Origin: Actinomycetes bacterium
GTDB lineage: Bacteria > Actinomycetota > Actinomycetes > Actinomycetales > Microbacteriaceae
Assembly (NCBI GenBank): GCA_023428065.1
Contig: JAEYZI010000002.1
Span: 1-55,445, forward strand
Direction: 5' to 3'
DNA: 55,445 nucleotides
Shown: piece by piece, positions 18,179 to 26,511 of the stretch
Layout: the number at the start of each line of letters is the position of its first letter
Numbering within the stretch: position 1 is the first letter of the stretch
The notes under the pieces: model-generated
What the model saw: only the letters and a program-made list of their open reading frames with translations
Told to the model about the DNA's origin: nothing
The model's database searches: none
Made by a program: the position numbers and the translations under genes

Positions 18179-19366
18179 TCAGTGGTGGGCGGCCATGCGG
18201 GCGCGGTCGGTCGAGAGCACGAAGGCGAGCCCCGCCGCGACGGCGGCCGCCGCGACCCACGGCAGCACCCGGATGCCGAGGTTGTCGAGCAGGATGCCGC
18301 CGATGAGCGCCCCGCCGCCGATCGCGATGTTGAAGGCGGTCGTGAGCCACGCGGCCGCGAGGTCGCGAATGCGCTCCGACGCCGAGTGCAGCACACGCGA
18401 GTGCAGGAGCGACGGCATGCCGCCGAAGAAGACGCTCCAGACGATCATGCCGATGACGATCGGCACGGCCGAGGTGCCGAACGCCGCGAGCGCCAGGACG
18501 CTCACGGTGACGCCGGCGAGGGCGACGTTGACGGATCCGCGCGGGAACCTGTCGCCGAACGCGCCGGCGAGCACGAGTCCGACGGCGCCCGCGGCGCCGT
18601 AGACGAAGAGCAGGCCGCTGATGGCGCCCTCGTCGATGCCACCCACCTGGATCGCCCACGGCGCGATGTAGGTGTAGAAGATGTTGTGCCCCGTCACGAC
18701 GAGCACGACCGTGAGGCACACGATGAGCACGGCGGGGAGCGAGCGGTCCTTGCGCGCCGGGACCGCGATCTCGCCCGTCGCGAGCGGCACGAGGTGCGAC
18801 ACGGGCGGCAGGTAGACGATGACGCACACCATGAACACGAGCACGACGACCGCCATCGCCGCGAAGGCGAGGCGCCATCCGAGCGCGTGGCCGAGGAAGG
18901 TGCCGAACGGCACGCCCAGGATGAAGGCGAGCGTGCCGCCCGCGTTCGTCACCGAGATAGCGCGCGCGAGCTGGTGACGCGCCACGAGCCGCGCGGCGTA
19001 CGGCCCCGTGACCGCCCAGAACAGGCCGTGCGCGAGACCGCCGAGCACGCGCGCGCCCACGAGGAACCAGTAGTTCGGCGCGATCGCGCACAGCACGTTC
19101 GTGAGGGCGAAGATGCCGAGCAGCAGCACCATGAGCCACTTGCGGGAGTAGCGACGCGTCAAGACGGTGAGCGGCGCCGTCGAGACCACGACGGTCGCGG
19201 CGAAGACCGTGACGAGCAGACCGATCTGCGACTCGGAGACTCGGAGCTCCGCCGCCATCTCGGGCAGCAGGCCCGTGGGCAAGAACTCGCTCGAGACGGA
19301 TGCGAAGATCGCCCCGGTGAGCACGAGGAGGCGGAAGAAGGGGAAACCGGTGGAACTCGAACTCAC
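18179..19366 (-). CDS. MFS transporter of the DHA1 (drug:H+ antiporter) type
   Basis: The 395-residue protein has twelve hydrophobic segments and resembles the AraJ/SotB/PbuE branch of the MFS: SSEFLPTGLLPEMAAELRVSESQIG at the first helix and loop, LTRRYSRKWLM after TM2, and GLAHGLFWAVTGPYAARL in TM4. Members export drugs, purine nucleosides or sugars. It sits between purU and the ZTP-riboswitch glyA-folD unit, and a purine-related substrate is possible but not shown. It is divergent from purU by 45 bases. GTG start. Confidence 0.82.
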   Translation of the reverse strand: MSSSSTGFPFFRLLVLTGAIFASVSSEFLPTGLLPEMAAELRVSESQIGLLVTVFAATVVVSTAPLTVLTRRYSRKWLMVLLLGIFALTNVLCAIAPNYWFLVGARVLGGLAHGLFWAVTGPYAARLVARHQLARAISVTNAGGTLAFILGVPFGTFLGHALGWRLAFAAMAVVVLVFMVCVIVYLPPVSHLVPLATGEIAVPARKDRSLPAVLIVCLTVVLVVTGHNIFYTYIAPWAIQVGGIDEGAISGLLFVYGAAGAVGLVLAGAFGDRFPRGSVNVALAGVTVSVLALAAFGTSAVPIVIGMIVWSVFFGGMPSLLHSRVLHSASERIRDLAAAWLTTAFNIAIGGGALIGGILLDNLGIRVLPWVAAAAVAAGLAFVLSTDRARMAAHH

Positions 19367-19411
19367 CAGACGAGCCTAGACGCCCGCGAGGACGCCCTAC
19401 GCTGGTGTCTC

Positions 19412-20269
19412 GTGACGCCCGACACCACTCACTGGATCCTGACCCTCGTGTGCGAGGACCGCCCCGGCATCGTGCACGCCATCAGCGGCGCGATCGTCGA
19501 GGCCGAGGGCAACATCACGGAGTCCCAGCAGTTCTCGAGCGACGACACGGGCACCTTCTTCATGCGTCTGCAGGTCGAGTCGGCCGCGTCGCGCGAGCGC
19601 TTCGAGGCGGCGCTCGCCCCCGTCACAGCGCGCTACGACATGACCTGGCAGCTCGACGTCGTCGGCCGCCCGCTGCGCACGCTCGTGCTCGTGTCGAAGG
19701 CGGGACACTGCCTCAACGACCTCCTGTTCCGCCAGCGCGCGGGGCAGCTCGGGGTCGACATCCCGCTCGTGCTCTCGAACCACCCCGACCTCGGGGGCCT
19801 CGCCGAGTTCTACGGCGTGCCGTTCGAGTCGCACCCCGTGACGAGCCCGGGTCAGAAGCTCGCCTTCGAGGAGCGCGTGCTCGAGGTCGTCGAGGAGCAC
19901 GACATCGAGCTCGTCGTGCTCGCGCGCTACATGCAGATCCTCTCGCCCGAGCTGTGCGAGACCCTCGCGGGCCGGGTCATCAACATCCACCACTCCTTCC
20001 TGCCGGGCTTCAAGGGCGCGAACCCCTACAAGCAGGCGCACGCGCGCGGCGTGAAGCTCATCGGCGCGACCGCCCACTTCGTCACGAGCGACCTCGACGA
20101 GGGCCCGATCATCGAACAGAATGTCGTGCGCGTCGACCACACGCGCACGCCCGCCGAGCTCGTGGCGATCGGCCAGGACGAGGAGAGCCGCACCCTCACG
20201 CAGGCCGTGAAGTGGTTCGCCGAGGATCGTGTGCTGCTCGACGGCGCGCGCACCATCATCTTCCGCTAG
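19412..20269 (+). CDS. purU: formyltetrahydrofolate deformylase
   Basis: PurU hydrolyses 10-formyl-THF to THF and formate, balancing the one-carbon pool. The 285-residue protein has an N-terminal ACT domain (about 5-85, starting WILTLVCEDRPGIVHAISG) and a C-terminal formyltransferase fold. The fold shows NIHHSFLPGF and the catalytic region ATAHFVTSDLDEGPII (Asn/His/Asp). The ACT domain distinguishes it from PurN, where it is absent. GTG start. It sits within the glyA-folD neighbourhood but on the opposite strand. Confidence 0.94.
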   Translation: MTPDTTHWILTLVCEDRPGIVHAISGAIVEAEGNITESQQFSSDDTGTFFMRLQVESAASRERFEAALAPVTARYDMTWQLDVVGRPLRTLVLVSKAGHCLNDLLFRQRAGQLGVDIPLVLSNHPDLGGLAEFYGVPFESHPVTSPGQKLAFEERVLEVVEEHDIELVVLARYMQILSPELCETLAGRVINIHHSFLPGFKGANPYKQAHARGVKLIGATAHFVTSDLDEGPIIEQNVVRVDHTRTPAELVAIGQDEESRTLTQAVKWFAEDRVLLDGARTIIFR

Positions 20270-20299
20270 CCGCGCGTCACCGGCCCTAGGCTCGTCGTC

Positions 20300-21433
20300 G
20301 TGACCCTCCTGATCGCCGACGCCCTGCTCACCGACGAACGCGGCGAGACGCCCGACGGCTGGGTGCTGTTCGACGGCGACACGATCGCGGCGGTCGGGGC
20401 AGGCGAGGCCCCGGAGGCCGACGAGCGCGTCGAACTCGGCGGCGCGCGCCTCGTGCCGGGCTTCGTCGACATCCACGGTCACGGCGGCGGCGGGCACGCC
20501 TACGACGACGGCGGCGAGGAGCTCGCGGCCGCCCTCGCGGCGCACCGCGCGCACGGCGTCACGCGCTCGGTCATCTCGCTCGTCGCGAATCCGCTCGCCT
20601 CGCTGCGGTCCTCCCTCGCCGAGGTGGCCGAGCTCGCGGCCGTCGACCCGCTCGTGCTCGGCACGCACCTCGAGGGCCCCTTCCTCGCCCCGGGTCGCCG
20701 CGGCGCGCACCACCCCGACTACCTGCGCGCCCCCGACCTCTTCGAGGTCGAGCAGCTCATCGCCGCCTCGCACGGCACCCTGCGGCAGATCACGATCGCA
20801 CCCGAGCTGCCGGGGGCCGACGACGCGATCGACGCGCTCGTCGCGGCGGGCGTGCGCGTCGCCGTGGGGCACACCGAGGCGGACTACGACACGGCCGCGC
20901 GTGCCTTCGACCGTGGCGCGAGCATCCTGACGCATGCCTTCAACGCCATGAACGGCATCCACCACCGCGAGCCCGGGCCGGTGCTCGCGGCCCTCTCGGA
21001 CGAGCGCGTGACGCTCGAGGTGATCCTCGATGGGCACCACGTGCACGAGACCGTCGTCGCGCTCGTCTTCGACGAGGCGCCGGGGCGCGTCGCGCTCGTC
21101 ACCGACTCGATGGCGGCGGCCGCGAGCGCGGACGGCGACTACCGCCTCGGCAGCCTCAACGTGACCGTGCGCGACGGGCTCGCCGTGCTCTCCGGCACGC
21201 AGACGATCGCGGGCTCGACCCTCACGCTCGACGCGGCGCTGCGCCGCGCGGTCGACGTCGTGGGGCTCACCTGGCCGGATGCCGTCGGCGCCGTCACGGC
21301 GGTGCCCGCGCGCGCGCTCGGGCTCGGCGACCGGCTCGGGCTGCTCGAGCCCGGCTACGCGGCGGATGCCGTGGTGCTCGACGCCGACGGGCGTGTCACG
21401 GGCGTCTGGGCGGCCGGCGCGCGCATCGCCTGA
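20300..21433 (+). CDS. nagA: N-acetylglucosamine-6-phosphate deacetylase
   Basis: NagA removes the acetyl group from GlcNAc-6-P, giving glucosamine-6-P for NagB. The 377-residue amidohydrolase has PGFVDIHGHGGGGH with the first metal histidines, GTHLEGPFL with the metal Glu, VGHTEADYD, LTHAFNAMNGIHHREPG with the substrate/metal histidines, and VTDSMAAA with the catalytic Asp. It is complete. GTG start, 30 bases after purU. It converges with nagB, so it is transcribed apart from the main nag operon although it acts in the same pathway. Confidence 0.93.
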   Translation: MTLLIADALLTDERGETPDGWVLFDGDTIAAVGAGEAPEADERVELGGARLVPGFVDIHGHGGGGHAYDDGGEELAAALAAHRAHGVTRSVISLVANPLASLRSSLAEVAELAAVDPLVLGTHLEGPFLAPGRRGAHHPDYLRAPDLFEVEQLIAASHGTLRQITIAPELPGADDAIDALVAAGVRVAVGHTEADYDTAARAFDRGASILTHAFNAMNGIHHREPGPVLAALSDERVTLEVILDGHHVHETVVALVFDEAPGRVALVTDSMAAAASADGDYRLGSLNVTVRDGLAVLSGTQTIAGSTLTLDAALRRAVDVVGLTWPDAVGAVTAVPARALGLGDRLGLLEPGYAADAVVLDADGRVTGVWAAGARIA

Positions 21434-21447
21434 GCGACGGGCCGGTC

Positions 21448-21475
21448 CGGCGCGCAGGGCGCTCGACCCGCGCCG
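21448..21475. terminator. weak hairpin between convergent nagA and nagB
   Basis: CGGCGCG and CGCGCCG form a 7-bp stem with a 14-base loop in the 45-base convergent gap. It may end transcription from both sides. The stem is short. Confidence 0.35.
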
Positions 21476-21478
21476 ACG

Positions 21479-22270
21479 TCAGAGCGCGCGGTCCCACTCG
21501 GGCCGGTTGTCCCACGCGTAGCGGTAGTAGTCGGCGAAGCGCAGCTTCGACGCGGCGGCCTCGTCGAGGATGACGGTCACCTCGGGGTGCAGCTGGATCG
21601 CCGACCCCGGCAGTGACGCCGACACCGGGCCCTCGACGGCGCCCGCGACGGCATCCGCCTTCGCCTCGCCGAAGGCGAGCAGCACGAGCGCGCGCGCGTC
21701 GAGGATCGTGCCGAGCCCCTGCGTGAGGCAGTGCAGCGGCACCTCGTCGGGAGAGTCGAAGAACCGCGCGTTGTCGGCGCGCGTCGCCGCGGTGAGCGTC
21801 TTGACACGCGTGCGGGACGCGAACGACGACCCGGGCTCGTTGAACCCGATGTGCCCCGTGCGCCCGATGCCGAGCACCTGGATGTCGACACCCCCGGCCT
21901 CGGCGATCGCCTGCTCGTAGCGGTCACCCGCGGTGGCGATCGATCCCCCGTCGTCCCCAGGCACGCGGACGAGCGATGGGGTGAGGCCGAGGGTGTCGAC
22001 GACCTCGCGCGTGATGACCGCGCGGTAGCTCTCTGGGTGGCCGGGCGGCAGGCCGATGTACTCGTCGAGCGCAAAGCCGCGCACGCGCGACCAGTCGAGC
22101 CCGCGCTGGGCGAGCGCGCTCCACACCGGCAGCGGCGTGGAGCCCGTCGCGAGGCCGAGCACCGCGTCGGGCTTGGCCCGCACGACGCGCGCGATGAGGT
22201 CGGCGGCGAGCTCGCCAGCGGCCGCCTGGGCCTCCTGGGGAGAGCCGGGCAGGATCACGATCTCGGCCAT
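21479..22270 (-). CDS. nagB: glucosamine-6-phosphate deaminase
   Basis: NagB isomerises and deaminates glucosamine-6-P to fructose-6-P plus ammonia, sending amino sugars to glycolysis. The 263-residue protein has LGLATGSTPLPVW for phosphate binding, ALDEYIGLPPGHPESYR with the catalytic Asp, and GIGRTGHIGFNEPGSSF with the catalytic loop His and Glu. ATG at 22270 shares its A with the stop of the kinase gene (TGATG), indicating tight coupling. It is the last gene of the seven-gene leftward operon. Confidence 0.94.
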   Translation of the reverse strand: MAEIVILPGSPQEAQAAAGELAADLIARVVRAKPDAVLGLATGSTPLPVWSALAQRGLDWSRVRGFALDEYIGLPPGHPESYRAVITREVVDTLGLTPSLVRVPGDDGGSIATAGDRYEQAIAEAGGVDIQVLGIGRTGHIGFNEPGSSFASRTRVKTLTAATRADNARFFDSPDEVPLHCLTQGLGTILDARALVLLAFGEAKADAVAGAVEGPVSASLPGSAIQLHPEVTVILDEAAASKLRFADYYRYAWDNRPEWDRAL

Positions 22271-23196
22271 CACACCACCTCCAGGGTGTTCGCTTCGGGG
22301 TCGCCCACGAACGCGGCGCCGACGGCCGCCGCGGGGAAGTCGGGCGGCAGGAGCCGCAGCCGGTCGGCGAGACCGAGCGATGCGACGAAGGGCGACGCGG
22401 CCTCCCAGTCGGCGATGACGGCGCGCACCCCCGTGAGCAGCGGCTCGCCGACGCGGCTGATGCCGCCGCCGATCACGACGTCGTCGACGTCGACGGTGAG
22501 CACGAGCAGCCGCACGGCCTCCGCGACGCCGTGCAGCAGGCGGTCGCGCACGGCGCCCGCCGCGGGGTCGCCGGATGCGGCGGCCACGAAGAGGGCGCGG
22601 ACGGGGAGCGGGTCGTCGCTCGGCCACTGCCGGGCGACCGCCGAGCCGGAGGCGTAGAGCTCGAGGCAGCCGCGCTGCCCGCACGGGCAGACCGGACCGG
22701 CCGGGTCGACCGGGATGTGCCCGATCTCGCCCGCGACGCCGCTCACGCCGCGCCACAGCTCCCCGCCGAGCACGAGACCCGCCGCGAGTCCCGTACCCAC
22801 GTTGAGGTACGCCATCGACTGACCGGACCCGAGGCCCTGCAGGTGGAAGGCGCCGAGAGCCGCCGCGTTGACGTCGTTCTCGACCCGCACCGGTCGCCCC
22901 AGGCGAGCCCGCAGCTCCGCTCCGAGCTCGAGGTCGCCGAGGCCGAGGTTGACGGCGTGGCTCACGCGGCCCGTGCGGGGGTCGACGGCGCCCGGGATGC
23001 CGATGCCGATCGACGCGAAGCCCTCGACGGGCGTACCGGTCGCATCCGCGAGCCGCTGCACCGCCTCGACCGCCGTCGTGAGCACGACCTCCGCGCCGAA
23101 GCCCGTGGGCAGGCGCAGCGTCTCGGCGACGCGGCCGTCGTCGGCGACCGCCACGGCATCCGTCTTGGTGCCGCCGATGTCGAGTCCGAGCCTCAC
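22270..23196 (-). CDS. nagK: ROK-family sugar kinase (probable N-acetylglucosamine kinase)
   Basis: This 308-residue ROK protein has the ATP motif LGLDIGGTKTDAV at its start, ENDVNAAALGAFH with catalytic Asp, GTGLAAGLVLGG, and the zinc cluster CPCGQRGCLE. It lacks an N-terminal HTH, so it is a kinase rather than a regulator. Placement between a hexosaminidase gene and nagB, with nagA nearby, suggests it phosphorylates GlcNAc released from chito-oligomers or cell wall; glucokinase activity is an alternative. GTG at 23196 overlaps the upstream stop (GTGA). Confidence 0.85.
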   Translation of the reverse strand: MRLGLDIGGTKTDAVAVADDGRVAETLRLPTGFGAEVVLTTAVEAVQRLADATGTPVEGFASIGIGIPGAVDPRTGRVSHAVNLGLGDLELGAELRARLGRPVRVENDVNAAALGAFHLQGLGSGQSMAYLNVGTGLAAGLVLGGELWRGVSGVAGEIGHIPVDPAGPVCPCGQRGCLELYASGSAVARQWPSDDPLPVRALFVAAASGDPAAGAVRDRLLHGVAEAVRLLVLTVDVDDVVIGGGISRVGEPLLTGVRAVIADWEAASPFVASLGLADRLRLLPPDFPAAAVGAAFVGDPEANTLEVV

Positions 23197-24596
23197 TGCG
23201 CTTCGCTCCTGTCCAGCACATCGCGGAGCGCGGCGGACACGCTGCGCGACGCCCCGAACGTGGCGATGTCGGCGTAGGCCCGGTCGGGTGCGGGCCAGCC
23301 CATGTCGACGACGACGCTCGCGGGCTGGGTGGCCCGCGCCGCGGCGATCACCTCGCGCGTCCATGCGCGGCGGTGGTTGTCCTTGCCGACGATAACGTAC
23401 GGCACGTCGGATGCCGGGAGCGGGTCGCCCTCGCGCACGCGCTCGGGCTCGAGGCCGACGCTCGCGAGCCCCCACGGAACCGTGCCGACCGCGATGTTCG
23501 CGCTCGTCTCGAGGCTCACGAGGCGCACGTCGCGGGGCAGCTCGAGCCCCTCGACGACATCGAACGCCGCCGCGATGCGCGCCGTGTCGATCCGGAACGG
23601 CGCGGGACGCTCGGCGAGGTCGCCGGGCAGGGAATCCGCGAGCGCCGCGACGCGTGCCACGGCATCCTCGAGACGCTCCGCGAGGAGCTCCCCCGAGGCG
23701 AGCGCGGCGTCGATCGCGGCCTCGATCTCGGCGAGCTGCGCATCCGTGTTGCGCGTGCCGATGCACAGGAGGTCGCACCCGCCCGCGAGCGCACGCACGG
23801 CCGCCGCGGCGATGCCGATCGCGCCCGACGCGCCCGCCATGTCGAGCGCATCCGAGACGATGACGCCGTCGAAGCCGAGCTCGTCGCGCAGGAGGCCCTG
23901 CAGGATGCGCGGCGAGAACGTCGCGGGTCGCTCGGCGTCGAGCTGCGGCAGGAGGATGTGACTCGACATGATCGTGCGGGCGCCCGCCGCGATCGCGGCC
24001 CGGAACGGCACGAGCTCGCGCTCGCGAAGCGCCGCGAGGGGGAGGTCGACGACGGGGAGCGCGAGGTGCGAGTCGGCGTTCGTGTCGCCGTGCCCCGGGA
24101 AGTGCTTCGCGCTCACCGCGACGCCTCCCGCCTCGTGCGCCGCGACCCACGCCGCCGTGTGCCGCGCGACGAGCGCGGCGTCGGCGCCGAAGCTGCGCAC
24201 GCCGATCACGGGGTTGTCGGGGTTCGAGTTGATGTCGGCGTCGGGTGCGAAGTTGAGGTCGACGCCCACGGCGCGCAGCTCCGCGGCGACCGCAGCGCCC
24301 ACGGATGCCGTGAGCTCCACGTCGTCGAGCCGCCCGAGCACGGCGTTGCCGGGGAACGGCGACCCCGTCGCGGCGTGGAGGCGCGACACGTCGCCGCCCT
24401 CCTCGTCGATCGCGATGAGGGCGCGGGGGTTGGCCGAGCGGATCGCGGTCGTGAGCGCGCGCAGCTGCTCGGGCGATGCGATGTTCTCCGCGAACAGGCA
24501 CACGCCGGCGAGGCCCCCGCGCAGACGCGCGGCGAGCCACTCGGGCAGCTCCGTTCCGACGAAGCCGGGGAGGAGGGTCTGGGCGGCGCGCGTCAT
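23193..24596 (-). CDS. nagZ: GH3-family beta-N-acetylhexosaminidase (NagZ-like, possibly a phosphorylase)
   Basis: The 467-residue GH3 enzyme has AIDEEGGDVSRLH, FAPDADINSNPDNPVIGVRSFG, the acid/base motif KHFPGHGDTNADSH with the Asp/His pair, and VIVSDALDMAG with the nucleophile Asp. There is no signal peptide, so it acts on imported sugars in the cytoplasm. It is longer than short NagZ (about 340 residues) and carries a C-terminal GH3-C-like domain (about 330-467), as in Cellulomonas Nag3. Some such GH3 enzymes were found to be phosphorylases giving GlcNAc-1-P; sequence alone does not decide. ATG overlaps the permease stop. Confidence 0.86.
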   Translation of the reverse strand: MTRAAQTLLPGFVGTELPEWLAARLRGGLAGVCLFAENIASPEQLRALTTAIRSANPRALIAIDEEGGDVSRLHAATGSPFPGNAVLGRLDDVELTASVGAAVAAELRAVGVDLNFAPDADINSNPDNPVIGVRSFGADAALVARHTAAWVAAHEAGGVAVSAKHFPGHGDTNADSHLALPVVDLPLAALRERELVPFRAAIAAGARTIMSSHILLPQLDAERPATFSPRILQGLLRDELGFDGVIVSDALDMAGASGAIGIAAAAVRALAGGCDLLCIGTRNTDAQLAEIEAAIDAALASGELLAERLEDAVARVAALADSLPGDLAERPAPFRIDTARIAAAFDVVEGLELPRDVRLVSLETSANIAVGTVPWGLASVGLEPERVREGDPLPASDVPYVIVGKDNHRRAWTREVIAAARATQPASVVVDMGWPAPDRAYADIATFGASRSVSAALRDVLDRSEAQ

Positions 24597-25435
24597 CCCT
24601 TGACCGCACCTCCCACGAGTCCGCTCGTCATCCGGCCCTGCACGATGAGGAAGAAGACGATGACCGGGATCGCGACGATCGTCGAGGCCGCCATGACCTG
24701 CCCCCAGTCGGTCTCGCGCGTCGCGGAGGCCATGACGAAGCCGCGAAGCCACAGCGGGAGCGTCTGGGCGGCCTCCGCCGGCAGCAGCACGACCGCGACC
24801 GTGATCTCGTTCCACGCCTGGAGGAAGGCGTAGACGCCCGACGCCACGAGCCCGGGGGCCAGCAATGGGAAGGTGATGCGCATGAAGGCCTGGAAGCGGC
24901 TGAGGCCGTCGACCATCGCGGCCTCCTCGAGCTCGGCCGGCACGCCCGCCACGAAGCCGCGCAGCATCCACACCGTGAACGGGATGACGGCGGCGATGTA
25001 GATGACGCTCACCCCGATGACCGAGTTCAGGAGCCCCACCGACGAGACCATCTTGTACTGCGCGATGAAGAGGCCCTCGGCGGGGAGCATCTGGATGAGC
25101 AGGAGCGCGAGCACGAAGCTCTTGCGGCCGCGGAACCGGAAGCGGCTGATCGCGACGGCGCCGAGGAATGCGAAGACGAGGCACACCGCGACGACGAGGA
25201 GGGTGATCGTGACGCTCATCCCGAGCGCCCCGAAGAACGAGCCGTCGGCGACGGCGTTCGCGAAGTTCGACGTCGTGAAGTACGCGCCGGGGAAGAAGTG
25301 CGGCGTGAACTGCTGCAGCACCGCGTTCGAGATGAACGCCGAGTTGACCATCCAGTACACGGGGAAGACCCACACGATCGCGAGCACGATCGCGAGGACG
25401 CTGAGCGCGATGCGCCCGATGCGGACGGCGGTCAC
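24593..25435 (-). CDS. ABC sugar transporter permease, MalG type
   Basis: The 280-residue protein has six hydrophobic segments and the EAA loop EEAAMVDGLSRFQAFMRITFPLLAPG (around 190-215), which contacts the ATPase. It is the second permease of a carbohydrate-type (CUT1) importer. GTG at 25435 overlaps the upstream permease stop (GTGA) and its own stop overlaps nagZ. There is no ATPase gene in the operon, so it must rely on a shared MsiK-type ATPase encoded elsewhere. Confidence 0.9.
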   Translation of the reverse strand: MTAVRIGRIALSVLAIVLAIVWVFPVYWMVNSAFISNAVLQQFTPHFFPGAYFTTSNFANAVADGSFFGALGMSVTITLLVVAVCLVFAFLGAVAISRFRFRGRKSFVLALLLIQMLPAEGLFIAQYKMVSSVGLLNSVIGVSVIYIAAVIPFTVWMLRGFVAGVPAELEEAAMVDGLSRFQAFMRITFPLLAPGLVASGVYAFLQAWNEITVAVVLLPAEAAQTLPLWLRGFVMASATRETDWGQVMAASTIVAIPVIVFFLIVQGRMTSGLVGGAVKG

Positions 25436-26358
25436 GGGGCCTCATCCTCCTTGATGAGCTCGCGCACGTACACCCAGCTGATCGCGAGGGTGATGATGAG
25501 CACGACGATCGAGACGGCGCTCGCGACGCCGAAGTCGTTCGAGGCGACGCCGAGCTTGTAGATGTAGGTGCCGAGCAGGTCGAACTCCCCCGACTTGGAG
25601 CCCGCGTCCTTGAGGAGCGTGATCTGCGCGAACACCCGCAGGTCCCAGATGAGCTGCAGCAGCAGCACGATCGACAGCACCGGCCGGATCATCGGCACGA
25701 TGATGCCGCGGAAACGCTGCCACGCGTTCGCGCCGTCGATCTGGGCGGCCTCCATGACCTCGTCGGAGATCTGGGTGAGGCCGGCATATACCGCGAAGGA
25801 GACGAAGGGCACCGACATCCAGACGATGAGCACGCTCGCGACGAGGAAGAACGTGGCGGGGTTGCCGAGCCAGTCGTAGCGGTTCATGTCGACGCCCGGG
25901 ATCGCGTCGAGCAGGAAGTTGACGACGCCGCGTCGACGGTCGAAGAGCCAGATGAAGACGGTCGTGGCGGCCGCGACGGGCATCGCCCACGCGAGCAGCA
26001 TCGACACCTGCAGGATGAGGCGGGCGACGCGTCCCACGGCGTTCATGAGGAGCGCCATCCCGACGCCGATGACGACGGTGACCGCCGCCGTCACGAGGCA
26101 GAAGAGGAGCGAACGGCCGACGACGGCCCAGAACTCGCCGTTCCAGGCGAGGTTCGCGAAGTTGTCGAAGCCGACCCACTCGGGCGGCTTGCCGAACTGC
26201 TGGGCGAGTCCGTAGTCCTGGAAGGAGGTGACGACCTGCCAGACGAGCGGGTAGCCGAGGCCGAGCAGCAGCGCGAGCACGGCGGGCACGATGAGCGCAT
26301 ACGGGATGCCGCTCGTGCGGCGGGGCTCGATGCGGGCGCCGGGGATGTCTGCGGACAT
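25432..26358 (-). CDS. ABC sugar transporter permease, MalF/UgpA type
   Basis: The 308-residue protein has six main hydrophobic segments and the EAA loop MEAAQIDGANAWQRFRGIIVPMIRP. It pairs with the following permease to form the channel of a CUT1 importer. The ATG at 26358 is preceded by GGAGG at a good distance; the longer frame has no such site. It is separated from the binding-protein gene by 153 bases containing a strong hairpin, so it is likely expressed at a lower level than the binding protein. Confidence 0.9.
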   Translation of the reverse strand: MSADIPGARIEPRRTSGIPYALIVPAVLALLLGLGYPLVWQVVTSFQDYGLAQQFGKPPEWVGFDNFANLAWNGEFWAVVGRSLLFCLVTAAVTVVIGVGMALLMNAVGRVARLILQVSMLLAWAMPVAAATTVFIWLFDRRRGVVNFLLDAIPGVDMNRYDWLGNPATFFLVASVLIVWMSVPFVSFAVYAGLTQISDEVMEAAQIDGANAWQRFRGIIVPMIRPVLSIVLLLQLIWDLRVFAQITLLKDAGSKSGEFDLLGTYIYKLGVASNDFGVASAVSIVVLIITLAISWVYVRELIKEDEAP

Positions 26359-26466
26359 GCGCGTTCCTCCTTTCGAAGGTGTCGGGATGCGGGAGGGTTC
26401 GTGCCGGGCCGGATGCGGCGGGCGGAGTCGTGGACGCTGCGGTCGTCCGGCGGTACGCCGGGTGGG

Positions 26467-26504
26467 GCCGGTCGGGCAGCCGCAGCGTGCGCTGCCCGAC
26501 CGGC
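26467..26504 (-). terminator. intra-operon hairpin after the binding-protein gene
   Basis: GCCGGTCGGGCAGC and its exact complement form a 14-bp stem with a 10-base loop, seven bases after the binding-protein stop. Such hairpins partly terminate or protect the 5' transcript, letting the binding protein exceed its permeases. No U-tract follows. Confidence 0.7.
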
Positions 26505-26511
26505 TCACGGA

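Noticed and set aside
18179..19366. MFS gene as a ZTP-regulated member of the folate operon
   Set aside because: It lies upstream of the riboswitch and its -10 box on the same strand, so the aptamer cannot control it.
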